Source: Rhododendron vialii (Eukaryota; Streptophyta; Magnoliopsida; Ericales; Ericaceae). Taken from it: a stretch of 64,000 nucleotides of DNA. Of the stretch, positions 44,201 to 53,522 are shown in pieces. The notes beneath the pieces were generated by a model. It did no database searches and had not been told where the DNA came from. It saw only the letters and a program-made list of their open reading frames with translations. The position numbers and the translations under genes are program-made. Where the stretch lies: the NCBI RefSeq assembly GCF_030253575.1, contig NC_080569.1, positions 27,044,501 to 27,108,500 of the forward strand, read 5' to 3'. How positions within the stretch are numbered: the stretch's first letter is position 1; the number at the start of each line of letters is the position of its first letter.

Positions 44201-45188
44201 ATTTGTTTATCTACTGTTGTATGTTGATGATATGCTTATTGCTGCCAAGAGTGTATCAGAAATCAACAGGTTGAAACAACAGTTAGGTGGTGAATTTGAG
44301 ATGAAAGATTTGGGTGCAGCAAAACGTATTTTGGGTATGGAGATTTGCAGAGATCGAGTAGCTGGCAAACTATTTTTGAATCAGAAGTCTTATGTTCTTA
44401 AAGTGCTTGAGCGCTTTGCCATGCAGAACTCGAAGCCAGTCAGTACCCCTTTGGCAGCACACTTTCGACTTTCAGCTGAGTTGTCACCACAGTCGGAGGA
44501 TGAGGAGAAGTATATGTCTCAGGTTCCATATTCGTGCGCAGTTGGGAGCCTTATGTACGCCATGGTATGTACTCGTCCTGATATTTCACATGCAGTTAGT
44601 GTCGTTAGTCGTTATATGGGGCGTCCAGGAAAGGCACATTGGGAGGCTGTGAAATGGATACTACGGTATTTGTGCGGAACTGCAGGTGTTGGTCTATTGT
44701 TTGGGATTGTCAATTCTGGTGATCATGCTGTTGGTTATGTTGATTCGGATTTTGCCGGTGACCACGATAAGAGTAGGTCTCTGACAGGTTATGTCTTTAC
44801 TCTGTCCGGAAGTGCCATTAGTTGGAAAGCTACTTTACAGGCTACAGTTGCGCTGTCTACAACAGAAGCGGAGTATATGGCCATTGCTGAAGCTGTGAAG
44901 GAGGCATTGTGGATGAGAGGTTTGCTTTGTGAGCTTGGTCTTACACAGGGTGTGAGTTCAGTATTTTGTGATTCGCAGAGTGCTATACATTTGACTAAAA
45001 ATCTGATGTATCATGAGAGGACCAAGCATATCGATGTCAGGTATCACTTCGTTCGGGATATCATCTCACAGAAGCAAGTTGAGGTGAAGAAAGTGGGTAC
45101 GGCAGATAACCCAGCAGATATGTTGACTAAACCGGTTCCGGTTGCCAAGTTCAAGCATTGCTTGGGCTTGCTTGGTATTTGCAGTTGA
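41244..45188 (+). CDS. copia Gag-Pol polyprotein, 1314 aa
   Basis: First ATG at 41244 (MAAKFEIAKFDG), 58 nt after the LTR; the frame is open slightly further upstream but without ATG. Domains in order: Gag with the YMTKSLTNRLYLKQRL motif, CCHC zinc knuckle CNYCKKPGHWKSDC (about 225-238), aspartic protease WILDSGCS (about 284), GAG pre-integrase LWHMRLGH, integrase core with HSDLWG, DDFS, RTDNGMEF and QQNGVAERMN (about 470-580), reverse transcriptase with SLYGLKQSPRQWY and YVDDM (about 993), and RNase H with VDSDFAG, ALSTTEAEY and KHIDVRYHF, ending LLGICS. All catalytic residues I can check are present and there is no frameshift, so it looks competent. Length equals that of TNT1-type polyproteins. 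Confidence 0.96.
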   Translation: MAAKFEIAKFDGQSSSFSLWRVKMKALLTQQGLHKVLLGKTSSGIKEEDWDDTDAKALSSIQLSLADDVLREVEEETSAAGIWLKLEGIYMTKSLTNRLYLKQRLYTFRMREGIPVKDHLDEFNRIIMDLKNIDSKIEDEDQALILLCSLPLSYEHFVTTLLYGKDTISMEDVKASLYSKELRKKVSGEGDAHAEGLFVRGRTTERVESSNRGRSKSSGKKKGKCNYCKKPGHWKSDCLKLKEKEKEDQKGGKVIAGIAESSDESDNVLSVTEGDSRSNTEWILDSGCSYHMCPHREWFSTYEAVNGGTVLMGNNMACKTVGSGTIQLRMHDGIVRTLSEVRHVPDLKKNLISLGALDSHGCKFLGEGGVLKVSRGALVLMKGQKRGNLYTLQGSTVLGAAATVASSKVSDSDLTRLWHMRLGHMSERGMTVLSKQGLLCGQKIEKLDFCEHCVYGKQCRVKFSTAVHRTKGTVDYFHSDLWGPAEVTSKGGFRYFMSIIDDFSRKVWVYMLKHKSDAFNTFKQFKTLIENQTGKKIKRLRTDNGMEFCLGEFDRFCSDEGIVRHHTVRKTPQQNGVAERMNRTLLEKARCMLSNSGLGKEFWAEAVSTTCYLVNRSPSTAIECKTPFEVWSGHPADYSVLRVFGCPAYAHVNEGKLEPRAKKCIFLGYAAGVKGYRLWCSDDLKFLISRDVTFDENYLIKGSKQVDDTVQEHSVPKQVEFMGESFDSGKKHIEKPIEEEFKSSDTEVDALVEQPRTIAKDRPRREIRPPERYSAYSEMVAYALSVAETVEYEEPSSYTEAISSTESAQWFVAMNEEIESLQKNQTWELVEPLKGKRIVGCKWIFKRKPGIPGVEDARFKARLVAKGYSQKEGVDYNEVFSPVVKHSSIRTILAIVACYDLELEQLDVKTAFLHGELEEQIYMRQPEGFVVSGKEDHVCLLRKSLYGLKQSPRQWYKRFDTFMISQSYSRSEYDSCVYFRKLSDGSFVYLLLYVDDMLIAAKSVSEINRLKQQLGGEFEMKDLGAAKRILGMEICRDRVAGKLFLNQKSYVLKVLERFAMQNSKPVSTPLAAHFRLSAELSPQSEDEEKYMSQVPYSCAVGSLMYAMVCTRPDISHAVSVVSRYMGRPGKAHWEAVKWILRYLCGTAGVGLLFGIVNSGDHAVGYVDSDFAGDHDKSRSLTGYVFTLSGSAISWKATLQATVALSTTEAEYMAIAEAVKEALWMRGLLCELGLTQGVSSVFCDSQSAIHLTKNLMYHERTKHIDVRYHFVRDIISQKQVEVKKVGTADNPADMLTKPVPVAKFKHCLGLLGICS

Positions 45189-45268
45189 TCGCCCCTCGGG
45201 GGCATTTGGCGAGTGAGAGGTTAGAAGGGGATAGCTATATTTGGTGATTTGGTTCGGTGGAATTCAAG

Positions 45269-45282
45269 TCAAGGTGGAGAAT
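45269..45282 (+). promoter_or_regulatory. polypurine tract
   Basis: CAAGGTGGAGAAT directly before the 3' LTR, the plus-strand primer site usual for copia elements. Confidence 0.8.
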
Positions 45283-45612
45283 TGTTGGGAATGCCTTGTT
45301 TATGCCTTGTATTCTTTAGTCCCACATTGGTTAACTATGTTGCTCCTATTTATGTAGCCTATTATAAATAGGGCTTTTGGGGAACTTCTATGGTATCCTT
45401 TTGGGGCTGTCATATTGGTGGCCTTTCTAGACGAGTTACGGATCATAGCCGGCTCTTTGTATCTCTTCTTCACGTTGGTTAGTGAATCCTCTCTCTCCTC
45501 GCCCGTGGACGTACCCAATTTGGGGAACCACGTATATCTTGTGTCTTTGTGATTTCTTGTTTAGTTTTCAATTTCTCGTTCTTAGCTTGCATTCATAGCG
45601 TTCGTTACAACA
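45283..45612 (+). repeat. copia 3' LTR
   Basis: 330 bp, no difference from the 5' LTR seen on reading through. Followed by target copy AGAGA and GluRS coding sequence. Confidence 0.96.
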
Positions 45613-46554
45613 AGAGATTCACCAGCTCGCTCGTCTCGGGTAACCAGGCGAGCTTCAACCTTGTGGTCTTGACGGATCCTTCAAGATGCAAAACCCCAGT
45701 CAACTGCACAATACAATCATTCTCATCCTTCATGATTTCTTTCACTATCGCATTGCCCCAGTCCATTAGAGTTATTTCCTCATCAATCGAGATGGATTTG
45801 GCATCAACAGAGTCGATCCATATCTGCCTTGTGTACGTCGTAGTCTTTTGTCCAGCACCTTCGAACTTCTTATGCCTGGGTATGATGCGGACAAATGGTT
45901 TCTCTGGCCCATCAGTTAGGGTTAACATGACACGTCCTTCTTCAATCACAGCAGTATGTCTGGGACAATAACGATCGATTTCTTTCTTATTTATGGTCCA
46001 GAGTTTATCCCATTCCATGAGATTCAGATTCTTTGAAGCTCCTTGATAAACAACAAACTTTATCAGCGCCTCGATGGTCAGACCTCTCCGCACGATTCCT
46101 TGAACCGTTGGGAAGCGGGGATCATCCCATCCTTCGACCGTTCCATGGTCGACGAACCAAGCAAGCTTTCGCTTGCTCAGTAGGGTATAAACAAAGTTCA
46201 ATCTACTAAACTCGTATATTTCGACATTTGCAAGTCCCATGTCTTCCTGAATCCTATGATACTGAGCATTGCGGTCATGATACTCACTAGACCGCAATGC
46301 ATGCGTCACCCCCGTCAACGCATCCACAATTGGACATGCAAAATCATAAGTTGGATATATCTTGTAACTTGAGCCAACACGGTGGTGAGGAATTGGATTA
46401 CAGCGGTAATAGACCGGATCCCGCAGTGACTTGTTTGGATCCTGCATATCCAACTTACCGCGTAGACAGCACTGCAATCCCCTTTCAGATCCAGCACTCA
46501 TTTCCTTCCACAATTTCATATTCCCCTCTGTGCTGTTATTCCTACACCTTGACT
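45613..46554 (-). pseudogene. GluRS fragment 2: catalytic core and SKRKL motif
   Basis: About 313 codons, continuing exactly where fragment 1 stops (RCRNNS.., KLWKEM). Contains GLQCCLRGK, YPTYDFACP, ALRSSEYHDRNAQY, LLSKRKLAWFV (near 46160-46180), GWDDPRFPTVQGI and the start of the anticodon-binding domain. Ends ETSELVNL at the copia 3' LTR junction. Confidence 0.9.
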
Positions 46555-46798
46555 TAGGGGTGGCAAATTGAACCCAGACCCATTAACAAATCCAGACCCA
46601 TCAACTAAAAAATAGACCCAACCCAACCCATTTATTAGTTGGGTAAGAATGGGTTCAAACCCAGTTAACCCATTATTAGTTGGGTCATAATTGAGCATTA
46701 ATTGGGTCAACTTAAATGACCCAATGGGCAATGAAAGTAACCCACCAAATTCCATCTATTAATTGGTCTCTTTTGCAATTAGAAAGTGGAAGAGTATG

Positions 46799-46990
46799 AC
46801 CCCCCTCTCTCTCTCTCCCCGCTCCCCTCCCCACCCCAGGAGCTCTCTCTCTCCCCCCACCCACCCACCCACCCACCCACCCAATCTTCACTCTCTCCCT
46901 CCCCCAGGAGCTCTCTCTCTCTCTCTCTCTCCGCCCCCCCCCCCCCCCCGCCAATCTTCACTCTCTCTCTCTCTCCCTCTCCCCGCCCCA
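46799..46990. repeat. CT-rich and CCCA-repeat low-complexity tract
   Basis: Alternating CTCTCT runs, a CCCA/CCAC tetramer array (46854-46882) and a C run (46934-46949) inside the hAT element. The long ORFs across it are composition artefacts. Confidence 0.85.
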
Positions 46991-47229
46991 CCCCAACCTC
47001 CAGGAGCATGGCCTTCTCTCTCTTTTATTCAATTGTTTTGTGCTAAATCACACGCGTCCAAAAATATTTTGAATGGTCCGAATTAAAAATCAATTGTGAC
47101 CGGTAATAATTATTTTGACCAGTCAAAATTGAAAACACATCTCATCCATTAATTACGCGAATGGACCCGTGAAATTGTGCTTCGCCGTGAATAAATTTCT
47201 CTCATGGTAGTCCCGCAAAGGGTTTGGAT

Positions 47230-47480
47230 TAAAAAATTGACTTATTTTTTTGTTCTTATTCAAATTTTTTTTTGCATTTTTTTTGTTTTGTGTCATATTT
47301 TTGTGACTTATTAATTTGTTTTGATGAGAGGAATCGGAAAAGTAAAAAAATTTGATCGAAACTTATAATTTTCTGAATAAAGACAAAAAAAAATCAATAA
47401 GACAAAAAAAATTACTTATTCTCGTCTTTTTGAAAAAATTTATGAGTTTCGATCATAATTTTTTTTTACTTTTCTAATTT
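47230..47480. repeat. AT-rich foldback, family B, nested in the hAT element
   Basis: TTGACTTATTTTTTTGTTC..TTTTGTGACTTATTAATTTG..TCGAAACTTATAATTTT and the reverse-complement part AAATTTATGAGTTTCGATCA..; same wording as 58226-58600. Edges approximate. Confidence 0.6.
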
Positions 47481-47675
47481 TCCGATCATAATTTTTAGTA
47501 TATATGTAATTGGGTTAATGGGCGGGTCGGGTTTGCTTTAAAATAAATGGGTCGGGTTGGGTATGGGTAATTAGACTCATAGTTAATGGGTCTAAATGGA
47601 TCAATGACCCATTAAAGACCCAACCCACTAACAACGTACCCAATTTGACCCAAACCCGCCCGTTTGCCACCCCTG

Positions 47676-48575
47676 GCTTGACTCAGTGCCATCCATTCTC
47701 TCTTTCTGCATTTGCTCACGCGGTGTATCATCAACATAAGCCTTCCCTTGAATAATCAACTCCTCAGCCATTTTCATTAGTTTCGGGAAGTAATCAGAAG
47801 TATAAGTTACTTCATCATACTTGATACCCAAAGTTTCTATATCCTTGAGTATATTTACCACAAAGTCATTGCTCTCTTTGGCAGGATTAGTATCATCAAA
47901 GCGCACAATCACTTTCCCTTTGAACTCTTGAGCAAAATACTGGTTTAATAAGGCTGCTTTAGAATGTCCAATGTGAAGGTAACCGCTGGGTTCTGGTGCA
48001 AAACGCAAGCGAACTTTACCGACGACGGCATTCTTGAGATCGAGCACTCCTTTTCCGTTGCCACCAACATGCCTGTTGGCTCGCTCTTTCCCTTTTACTT
48101 TAGCCGCAATCGACTTTCCCAAACCGAGATCAGTTATAGTATTGTTTTTGATCAGGACATCAGCATATTGCAATGATAATAAGTTGAACCACCGCACTAG
48201 GTTAGGGAATTTCTTTGACTTCCTCAGACTTTCCCATCTCTGCCCACTTCCTGCAAGGCCAACCCAGATTGCTATGTCTACAACAGAGATAAAATCTCCA
48301 GCCAGATAGGTACGCTTGAGCAAATACGCATCGGCGAGACTACAACACGCTGCCTCCTCAAGTGCATACCTAATAAGCAATTCATCAATCTGGCAAGCAG
48401 CAGCTGATTCCAAGTCACGCGCGTACCTACAAAAATCATCAGTCTGGCAAGCGTCAAAAGCCTTGCGTAAAGGAATCTTGAGAATGCTTGCCGTCCCAAC
48501 CGCTAGATTCTGCAGAAACTTTTGAGCTTCCAGTTCATGCCGCGCCGGACAAGGGGAGGCTTCCACCGCTACCAT
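47676..48575 (-). pseudogene. GluRS fragment 1: GST-like domain and HIGH motif
   Basis: 300 codons from ATG 48575 (MVAVEASPCP) to the hAT insertion. Residues about 75-150 hold the GST-C-like part (YLLKRTYLAGDFISVVDIAIW, RWESLRKSKK), the domain eukaryotic GluRS uses for protein contacts. RFAPEPSGYLHIGHSKAALL near residue 195 is the class I ATP-binding signature. The fragment stops within QKERMDGTES. Read through, the frame enters the hAT element and ends at once. Confidence 0.9.
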
Positions 48576-48669
48576 GTTTGGGAACGAACAAAGTCTCTTA
48601 TCGGAGATGATCGAGAGGCCGGAGAAAGAATAGAGTGATGGTTTCGGTAACTGTGTGTGTGCGCTCGCG

Positions 48670-48678
48670 TTTTATATC
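48670..48678 (-). promoter_or_regulatory. possible TATA box of the GluRS gene
   Basis: Minus strand GATATAAAA, about 95 bp before ATG 48575. It suggests a native promoter rather than a processed retrocopy. Confidence 0.5.
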
Positions 48679-48798
48679 TCGATTAGGTTAGGGTTTTGTG
48701 GCTTCTCCCCTTGGAGAAGACGCAAAGAAAGAGGCGGTTCCAACGCTGCATCGTGGCCGTTCCGAGAGAAGTTCAATTTCCAATTTATGGGTGGGTGA

Positions 48799-49135
48799 GT
48801 ATCTTGCCGTATTTGTATTCGTGTCAGAATTCTTTCAATCCTAACATGATTTGTTTAATTTTTCGTGTATTTGTATCACATCATATTCGAGTTTCGTGTC
48901 AAGAATAGCCAATCCTAACCCGCTAATTTTGTGTTGGGTTCATATCGTGTTATCCTGTCCTTTCATATATTCTCGTGTCGTGTCATCTCATGTTTGTGTC
49001 AGAATTCTTTCAACCCTAACCCAACTTGTTTAGCTTTTCGTATTATCGTGTTGTATCATATTTGTGTTTCGTATAAAAATTACATGACACTAACCCTCTA
49101 ATTTTGTGGCGTATTCGTGTCGGAAATTTCCACCT
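48799..49135. repeat. two-unit degenerate repeat, 175-bp period
   Basis: GTGTCAGAATTCTTTCAA starts at 48821 and 48996. Both units contain CTAACC, TTGTTTA and TCGTGT words, with more TCGTGTC between. Resembles the CGTGTCGTGTC-rich hAT MITEs common in plants; ends GTGTCGGAAATTTCCACCTC near 49135. Confidence 0.6.
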
Positions 49136-49760
49136 CTAATTTCCATTGTGTACCAATAAAAAACCGAAAAGAGCCATGTTGAGGTTGGGCTGAAGTTGAG
49201 TCCGAGACTTTAGCAGAGTGGGCTGATTTTGTGCTTGGGCTTGAGGCCTTTGTAAATGGCCTGGCCTGTGTCACATGCGAAAGCTATAATGGTTGAAGCT
49301 TTGTATGGGCTTTTACATGCCCTAGCTTTAATGTATTCCTAGAGATACTTACTTGATAAAAAGGGAAAACATGACCAAAACATAAAAAAAGGGAAAATAA
49401 AATTTAAATACAATAAAGATCAACCGGATTTTATTGAAGAATAACCACGGGTAGTCAAGGGGGATTGTGAAGTTACACAAATAAAATCGGGATTATTTAC
49501 GTGATATAGTAGCACAGACCTTTTTTGGTGCTTTACTTGCTGGTAGTGCTGGAGTCTTTTTTCTGTGATCGAAAGAAAATGAAATAATAAAATTGATTTT
49601 TGTGGCTGAAAAGTAATACTAGAAAAAAGGAATTCATGTTTTCCAGTAAATGAAATTTTAATTTAATTAGTCTTTAGAAAATCATTTGAAACCACCCAGT
49701 CTTAATGTAGAGACTTGTATTTAATTTATTTAATTTCAATGTTTAATTGAGGAAAATGAA
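49136..49760. other. intergenic DNA without recognisable features
   Basis: AT-rich; no gene or repeat boundaries recognised. Confidence 0.4.
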
Positions 49761-50223
49761 AAATGTGATGTGTTAAAAGGATTTGGGACTAATGTCATAA
49801 GATGGTTAGTTGAAGGGTGTAAGTGTGATTTGCGAATATATGAGTATATATAGGAGGGTGAGAGAGTAGAGGATTATATTTCTCCCCTCCATCTCTCACG
49901 CCTCACTCTCCTCTCTCTCTCTCCAAATTTCACCCAATAACTCAAAATTCACTCAAAACTACCTTCAATCTTTCACTTCTACGCATATTGTGGCTCGTAT
50001 TTTGCTGGTTTGAGCTCGATGTAGGCGTATCCCTTCCGATTTCAAGGTTCGAAGTTAGGGCTTGGAGAATCTTTTGATTTTGTTCTTCAATTTTGAAGGA
50101 GTTCTAACTTTCAATATATGTTTATGACTTGTTTCCTAGAGCTTAAACCTTGCCATTTGTTGTTATTATGGTTGATGTTGAGAAACTCATGAAAATCTGC
50201 AGAAAATCTGCTCGAATAGTCCT

Positions 50224-50385
50224 GGTATCGACATCATTTATCTTAGGTATCGATACCTTTGCATTATCAAACCAAGAAAACACATTGGTATCGATACCAT
50301 TCTTCATGGGTGTCGATACCCTTGCATCTGGAACGCTTCTTAACCCAATGGTATCGATACTATTTTGCTAGGTATCGATACCTGT
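50224..50385. repeat. cluster of TATCGATA palindromes
   Basis: Six variants of the palindrome GGTATCGATACC within about 160 bp (near 50224, 50249, 50287, 50309, 50349, 50371), spaced 20-40 bp and each in a slightly different context. The spacing suggests repeated copies of a short site rather than a simple tandem repeat. Confidence 0.85.
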
Positions 50386-50930
50386 TGCTTAGGGACAGTT
50401 TTTCAGCCTTTGATCCAAACTTCATCTTTTTGACCCCCGATCACTTCTAATTTGTTCCAAACACTTTCAAAATACCCTATTACGTGATTAACTGTATTCG
50501 ATGAGTTTGTGAAGTATCTTTGCATCTATTGTACTTGTTCGGTGGAAATTTTACATTGATTATCGTATGAACCATGATTGAATTGAAACGGCGTAATACG
50601 AGGATACGTGATGCTTGAACATTCATTGACACAACGCGAACATTCAGGACTCATCGACGGGTGAGTGCCTGGCAGAGGACATCGGGATCCTTTAATTGAC
50701 CTGGCAGGAGTTATATGCTCATATTGGATACTTCAGGACCTCCTAATGGGTAAGGTGTCTGGCAGAGGACATCAGGGTCCTTTAACTGACCCGGTAAGGG
50801 CCACGGCTCAAGACACTTGTACGAGACACATTTGGACACATGGTACTTTCAAAGGTTTCTCATCAAGTATTCGGTTGGTTCTGGAATTGGAGTGTTGGGT
50901 TATCGGTTGTTGTTACTGTCTATTTTTTAG

Positions 50931-53517
50931 TGTAACGACCCGGATTTTTGACCCAATTTTTTTTTTCTAAATATAATATTATTTAGAATTATTTTCCTTA
51001 ATGTAATTTTTTTTTAAATACAATTATGCATGTAATATATACATGTATTCTTTTTAAAATTTTCCTACACACAAATTACATGCATGCACAAATACAAACT
51101 CCTTCCATCTCTCCGTCTCCTACTCAGTCTCTACTTCCTCCCTAACCCTTAAATCAAGCCAAATTCGTCCATTCCAAATCCCATGAACCCAACCCCATTA
51201 AATTCACTCTTATCCTCTTCCATCAAAATTCTCCTATAAATACCCCATCCCATTGACTCACGAAATTTACACCACAATATTCCCCACGCCCCACCAGTCC
51301 AAAAGAGAGAGAAAAACAGAAGAAACCCAAGCTCCAATCAATGGAGTTTTAGAGAGAGAAAGAAAGAGAGAGAAAAGTGGGTTTTGTACCAAGACCCGAC
51401 CGAAATCCAATTCGATCGTTCCAAACTCTTCCCACAACTCCTAGCATCACCAAACATCGTCCAATTTGGTTCCAAAGTCTCCCGATCAAAGAACCCGAAG
51501 TTTTCTTCCTCAAAATTCAAGATTCGTTTTTAAATCAATTCGATCCGATTAAAGGTATTATAATCCTATCCAACCTCTTCTCCAAGTATATTAAGTGTTT
51601 ATATGCTTAACCCTATGTCCCGTACGGAAAAAATATAGTTCAATGCGCGTTTTCTGCCGTATTCACCAATTTGATATTATTTTTGAGCCCGACACTTTAT
51701 TTGTGAAGAAGATGACCCTTCTGATATTTATTTTACAACCTTTTTGATATTAATATTATAAAAAATTACTGACTTGATATTATATTCTTACAAAATAATA
51801 TCACCTTAGTATAAAACGTATTAATTATATCAGTTTAATTTATCTGGTAGATTGAGTTAGTTTTAAACATTTCGAAACAATTTTGTGACCTTCCAAACAT
51901 CGTTTATGACGCCCGAACTATTTTTTCTAGACTTTTCACACCTCAAAGATCATAACTTGTTAAGATCATTTTTTTATTTAATTATCTATTTATTAAATTA
52001 TTTATTAGTTATCTATCAAAGTTTACAAACGAAAAATCATTGCGACCTTCCAAACAACGTTTTAACACCCAAACTAATTTTTCCTAAACTTCTTGCATCT
52101 TAAAGATGATATTTTGTTAAATTAATATTTTTTTATTTAATTTACTATTTATTGTTATTTCTATAGCATTTCCGATCAAAAATTCTTTACGACCTTATAA
52201 ACCTTATTATAAATGCCCGAATAATTTTATTTAGACTCTCTATATTCTGAAGATGAAATTTTGTTAACTGTAACATATTTTAAATTTGTAAATTATTTAT
52301 TATCTATTTACTTCACTTTCGGCCACTTTATTTAACATCTTTATTTAAATTAATCCCGTGACCCTCCGAACCCAACTTTTGACACTCCACTGGTTGCGTA
52401 GGACCTTTAGGACTCTTATTTAGGTCATGATAAATATTTCAATATTTTTATCTAATTAATGTATTTTATTAGTTTTTAATTAATCTATTATCTTAGAATT
52501 AATTAATAAGAGCTCAGAAAATTTTCCTTTTAATTTCTTTTAAAACTCTTACTTTATTATTGACATTGTGACTATACAAGATTAAGGGCAACGGCCCGTT
52601 CATAATAAGTTGCGTGATTACATTGTTTATTAATTGTTTTAATTATTATTGATTTGTTGTATATTGCATCGATACTTGATTTGAGTGCAAGATTGGACCC
52701 TAGAGACATGGGGTGGTATGCGAATAGAATTCACTTAGACGGTGCTAAGTAATGGATGAATTGAAAAGTTTTATTTCTAGATTGCCTGCAGGCGTGATGT
52801 TGAGAATTGTGATGAAATTGAAACTGGCGAGTGTCCAGTGATGAATTGATAAACTGGCGTGTGTCCAGTGATGATGGTGAAGTGGTATATAAGATAGGCG
52901 AACCTTAGTTGTGATTCAGGCATGATAAGCTTTCCCCTTGTTGTAGTTATTGGGATGCATACTCGGTACATAACTTAGGTGTATCTGCGACAGCAAAGGG
53001 AAGTGACCTCATGGGACCGAGCATGGCTAGCGGTTGAGGGAGGAAAGATCTCGCGGAGAGATCTTAGATTTCGCATTAGGATAATGAATAGTAGTAAATT
53101 GGTGTTTGTAAATCCTTATTCTGCTCTTTCGCATTATTATTATCTTGTTGCTTGTTAGCTGCAAAGTAAGAGGGGTGGTTGGGTTGGATTATTCTACTGG
53201 GTGATTTATCACTCACGAATACGTCTGTATCCTGGCAAATCGTTTGCTTCGGCGATCAATTTACCAGAGGGCGCATGATTCACTGGAGAGGATTCAAAGA
53301 TGGTGCAGTTCGACACGAGAAGAATATCAGGAACGAAGATCGAGTGTGCTTCGGATTTGTATCAAGCCTAGAGTCAGCTCAGAAGTTAATGTATTTTGAA
53401 TCAGTAAATTTATCTTGTGACTGTAATAGCTAAACTTTATTTTGGAAAATTATTTTTATTTAGCAAATTTTCTTAAGATTTTATTTTATATTGCTTCCGG
53501 AAAGTCGGGGCGTTACA
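50931..53517. mobile_element. solo LTR (2.6 kb)
   Basis: Begins TGTAACGACCC and ends GGGGCGTTACA (TG..CA with an 11-bp imperfect inverted terminus). Flanks TTTAG (50926-50930) and TTGAG (53518-53522) match at 4 of 5. TATA box TATAAATA at 51235-51242. No gag, protease, integrase, RT or RNase H domain in 2587 bp, hence a solo LTR, probably from a Ty3/gypsy element. Confidence 0.78.
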
Positions 53518-53522
53518 TTGAG

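Larger units (their letters stand above)
40857..45612 (+). mobile_element. complete Ty1/copia LTR retrotransposon (Tork/TNT1-like), 4756 bp
   Basis: Two 330-bp LTRs, identical by eye, begin TGTTGGGAATGCC and end TACAACA. The 5-bp target duplication AGAGA is exact (40852-40856 and 45613-45617). A tRNA-Met primer-binding site follows the 5' LTR, a purine tract precedes the 3' LTR, and one uninterrupted polyprotein lies between. Identical LTRs imply insertion too recent for mutations to accumulate. It sits antisense to the GluRS gene, in its coding sequence. Confidence 0.97.
46555..47675. mobile_element. hAT-type nonautonomous element inside the GluRS coding sequence
   Basis: Ends TAGGGGTGGCAAA and TTTGCCACCCCTG are inverted. 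Target octamers CCTTGACT (46547-46554) and GCTTGACT (47676-47683) match at 7 of 8, and GluRS codons continue in frame across the site. Subterminal regions repeat GACCCA/TGGGTC words. The middle has a CT/CCCA-rich stretch (46800-46990) and an AT-rich foldback (47230-47480). No transposase in 1121 bp. Confidence 0.9.
40592..48575 (-). pseudogene. cytosolic glutamyl-tRNA synthetase gene split by two transposons
   Basis: Three minus-strand pieces, 48575-47676, 46554-45613 and 40856-40592, together cover a eukaryote-type glutamate-tRNA ligase: N-terminal GST-like domain, class I catalytic core with HIGH (PSGYLHIGHS), the KMSKS-equivalent SKRKL, and the beta-barrel anticodon domain. A hAT element (46555-47675) and a Ty1/copia element (40857-45612) interrupt it. 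Discounting one target copy at each site, the pieces are in one frame totalling about 697 codons, close to the roughly 700-720 aa of plant cytosolic enzymes. No introns are present in this span. A TATA box lies upstream near 48674, so it need not be a processed copy. As it stands, no single polypeptide can contain the whole enzyme unless both elements are removed from the RNA. Confidence 0.9.

Noticed and set aside
45549-45971. 140-codon plus-strand ORF next to the copia 3' LTR
   Set aside because: It lies antisense to GluRS fragment 2, which has clear homology; no domain on the plus strand.
46763-47086. Pro/Ser-rich and Glu/Arg/Gly-rich ORFs on both strands
   Set aside because: They read CT and CCCA low-complexity DNA inside the hAT element.
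40592-48575. GluRS as a processed retrocopy
   Set aside because: The lack of introns is suggestive, but I found no clear poly(A) tail or target duplication at the ends and there is a TATA box upstream. Left open rather than called.
50931-53517. DNA transposon with TGTAACG terminal inverted repeats
   Set aside because: TG..CA ends, 5-bp target length and an internal TATA box fit an LTR better; no transposase seen.
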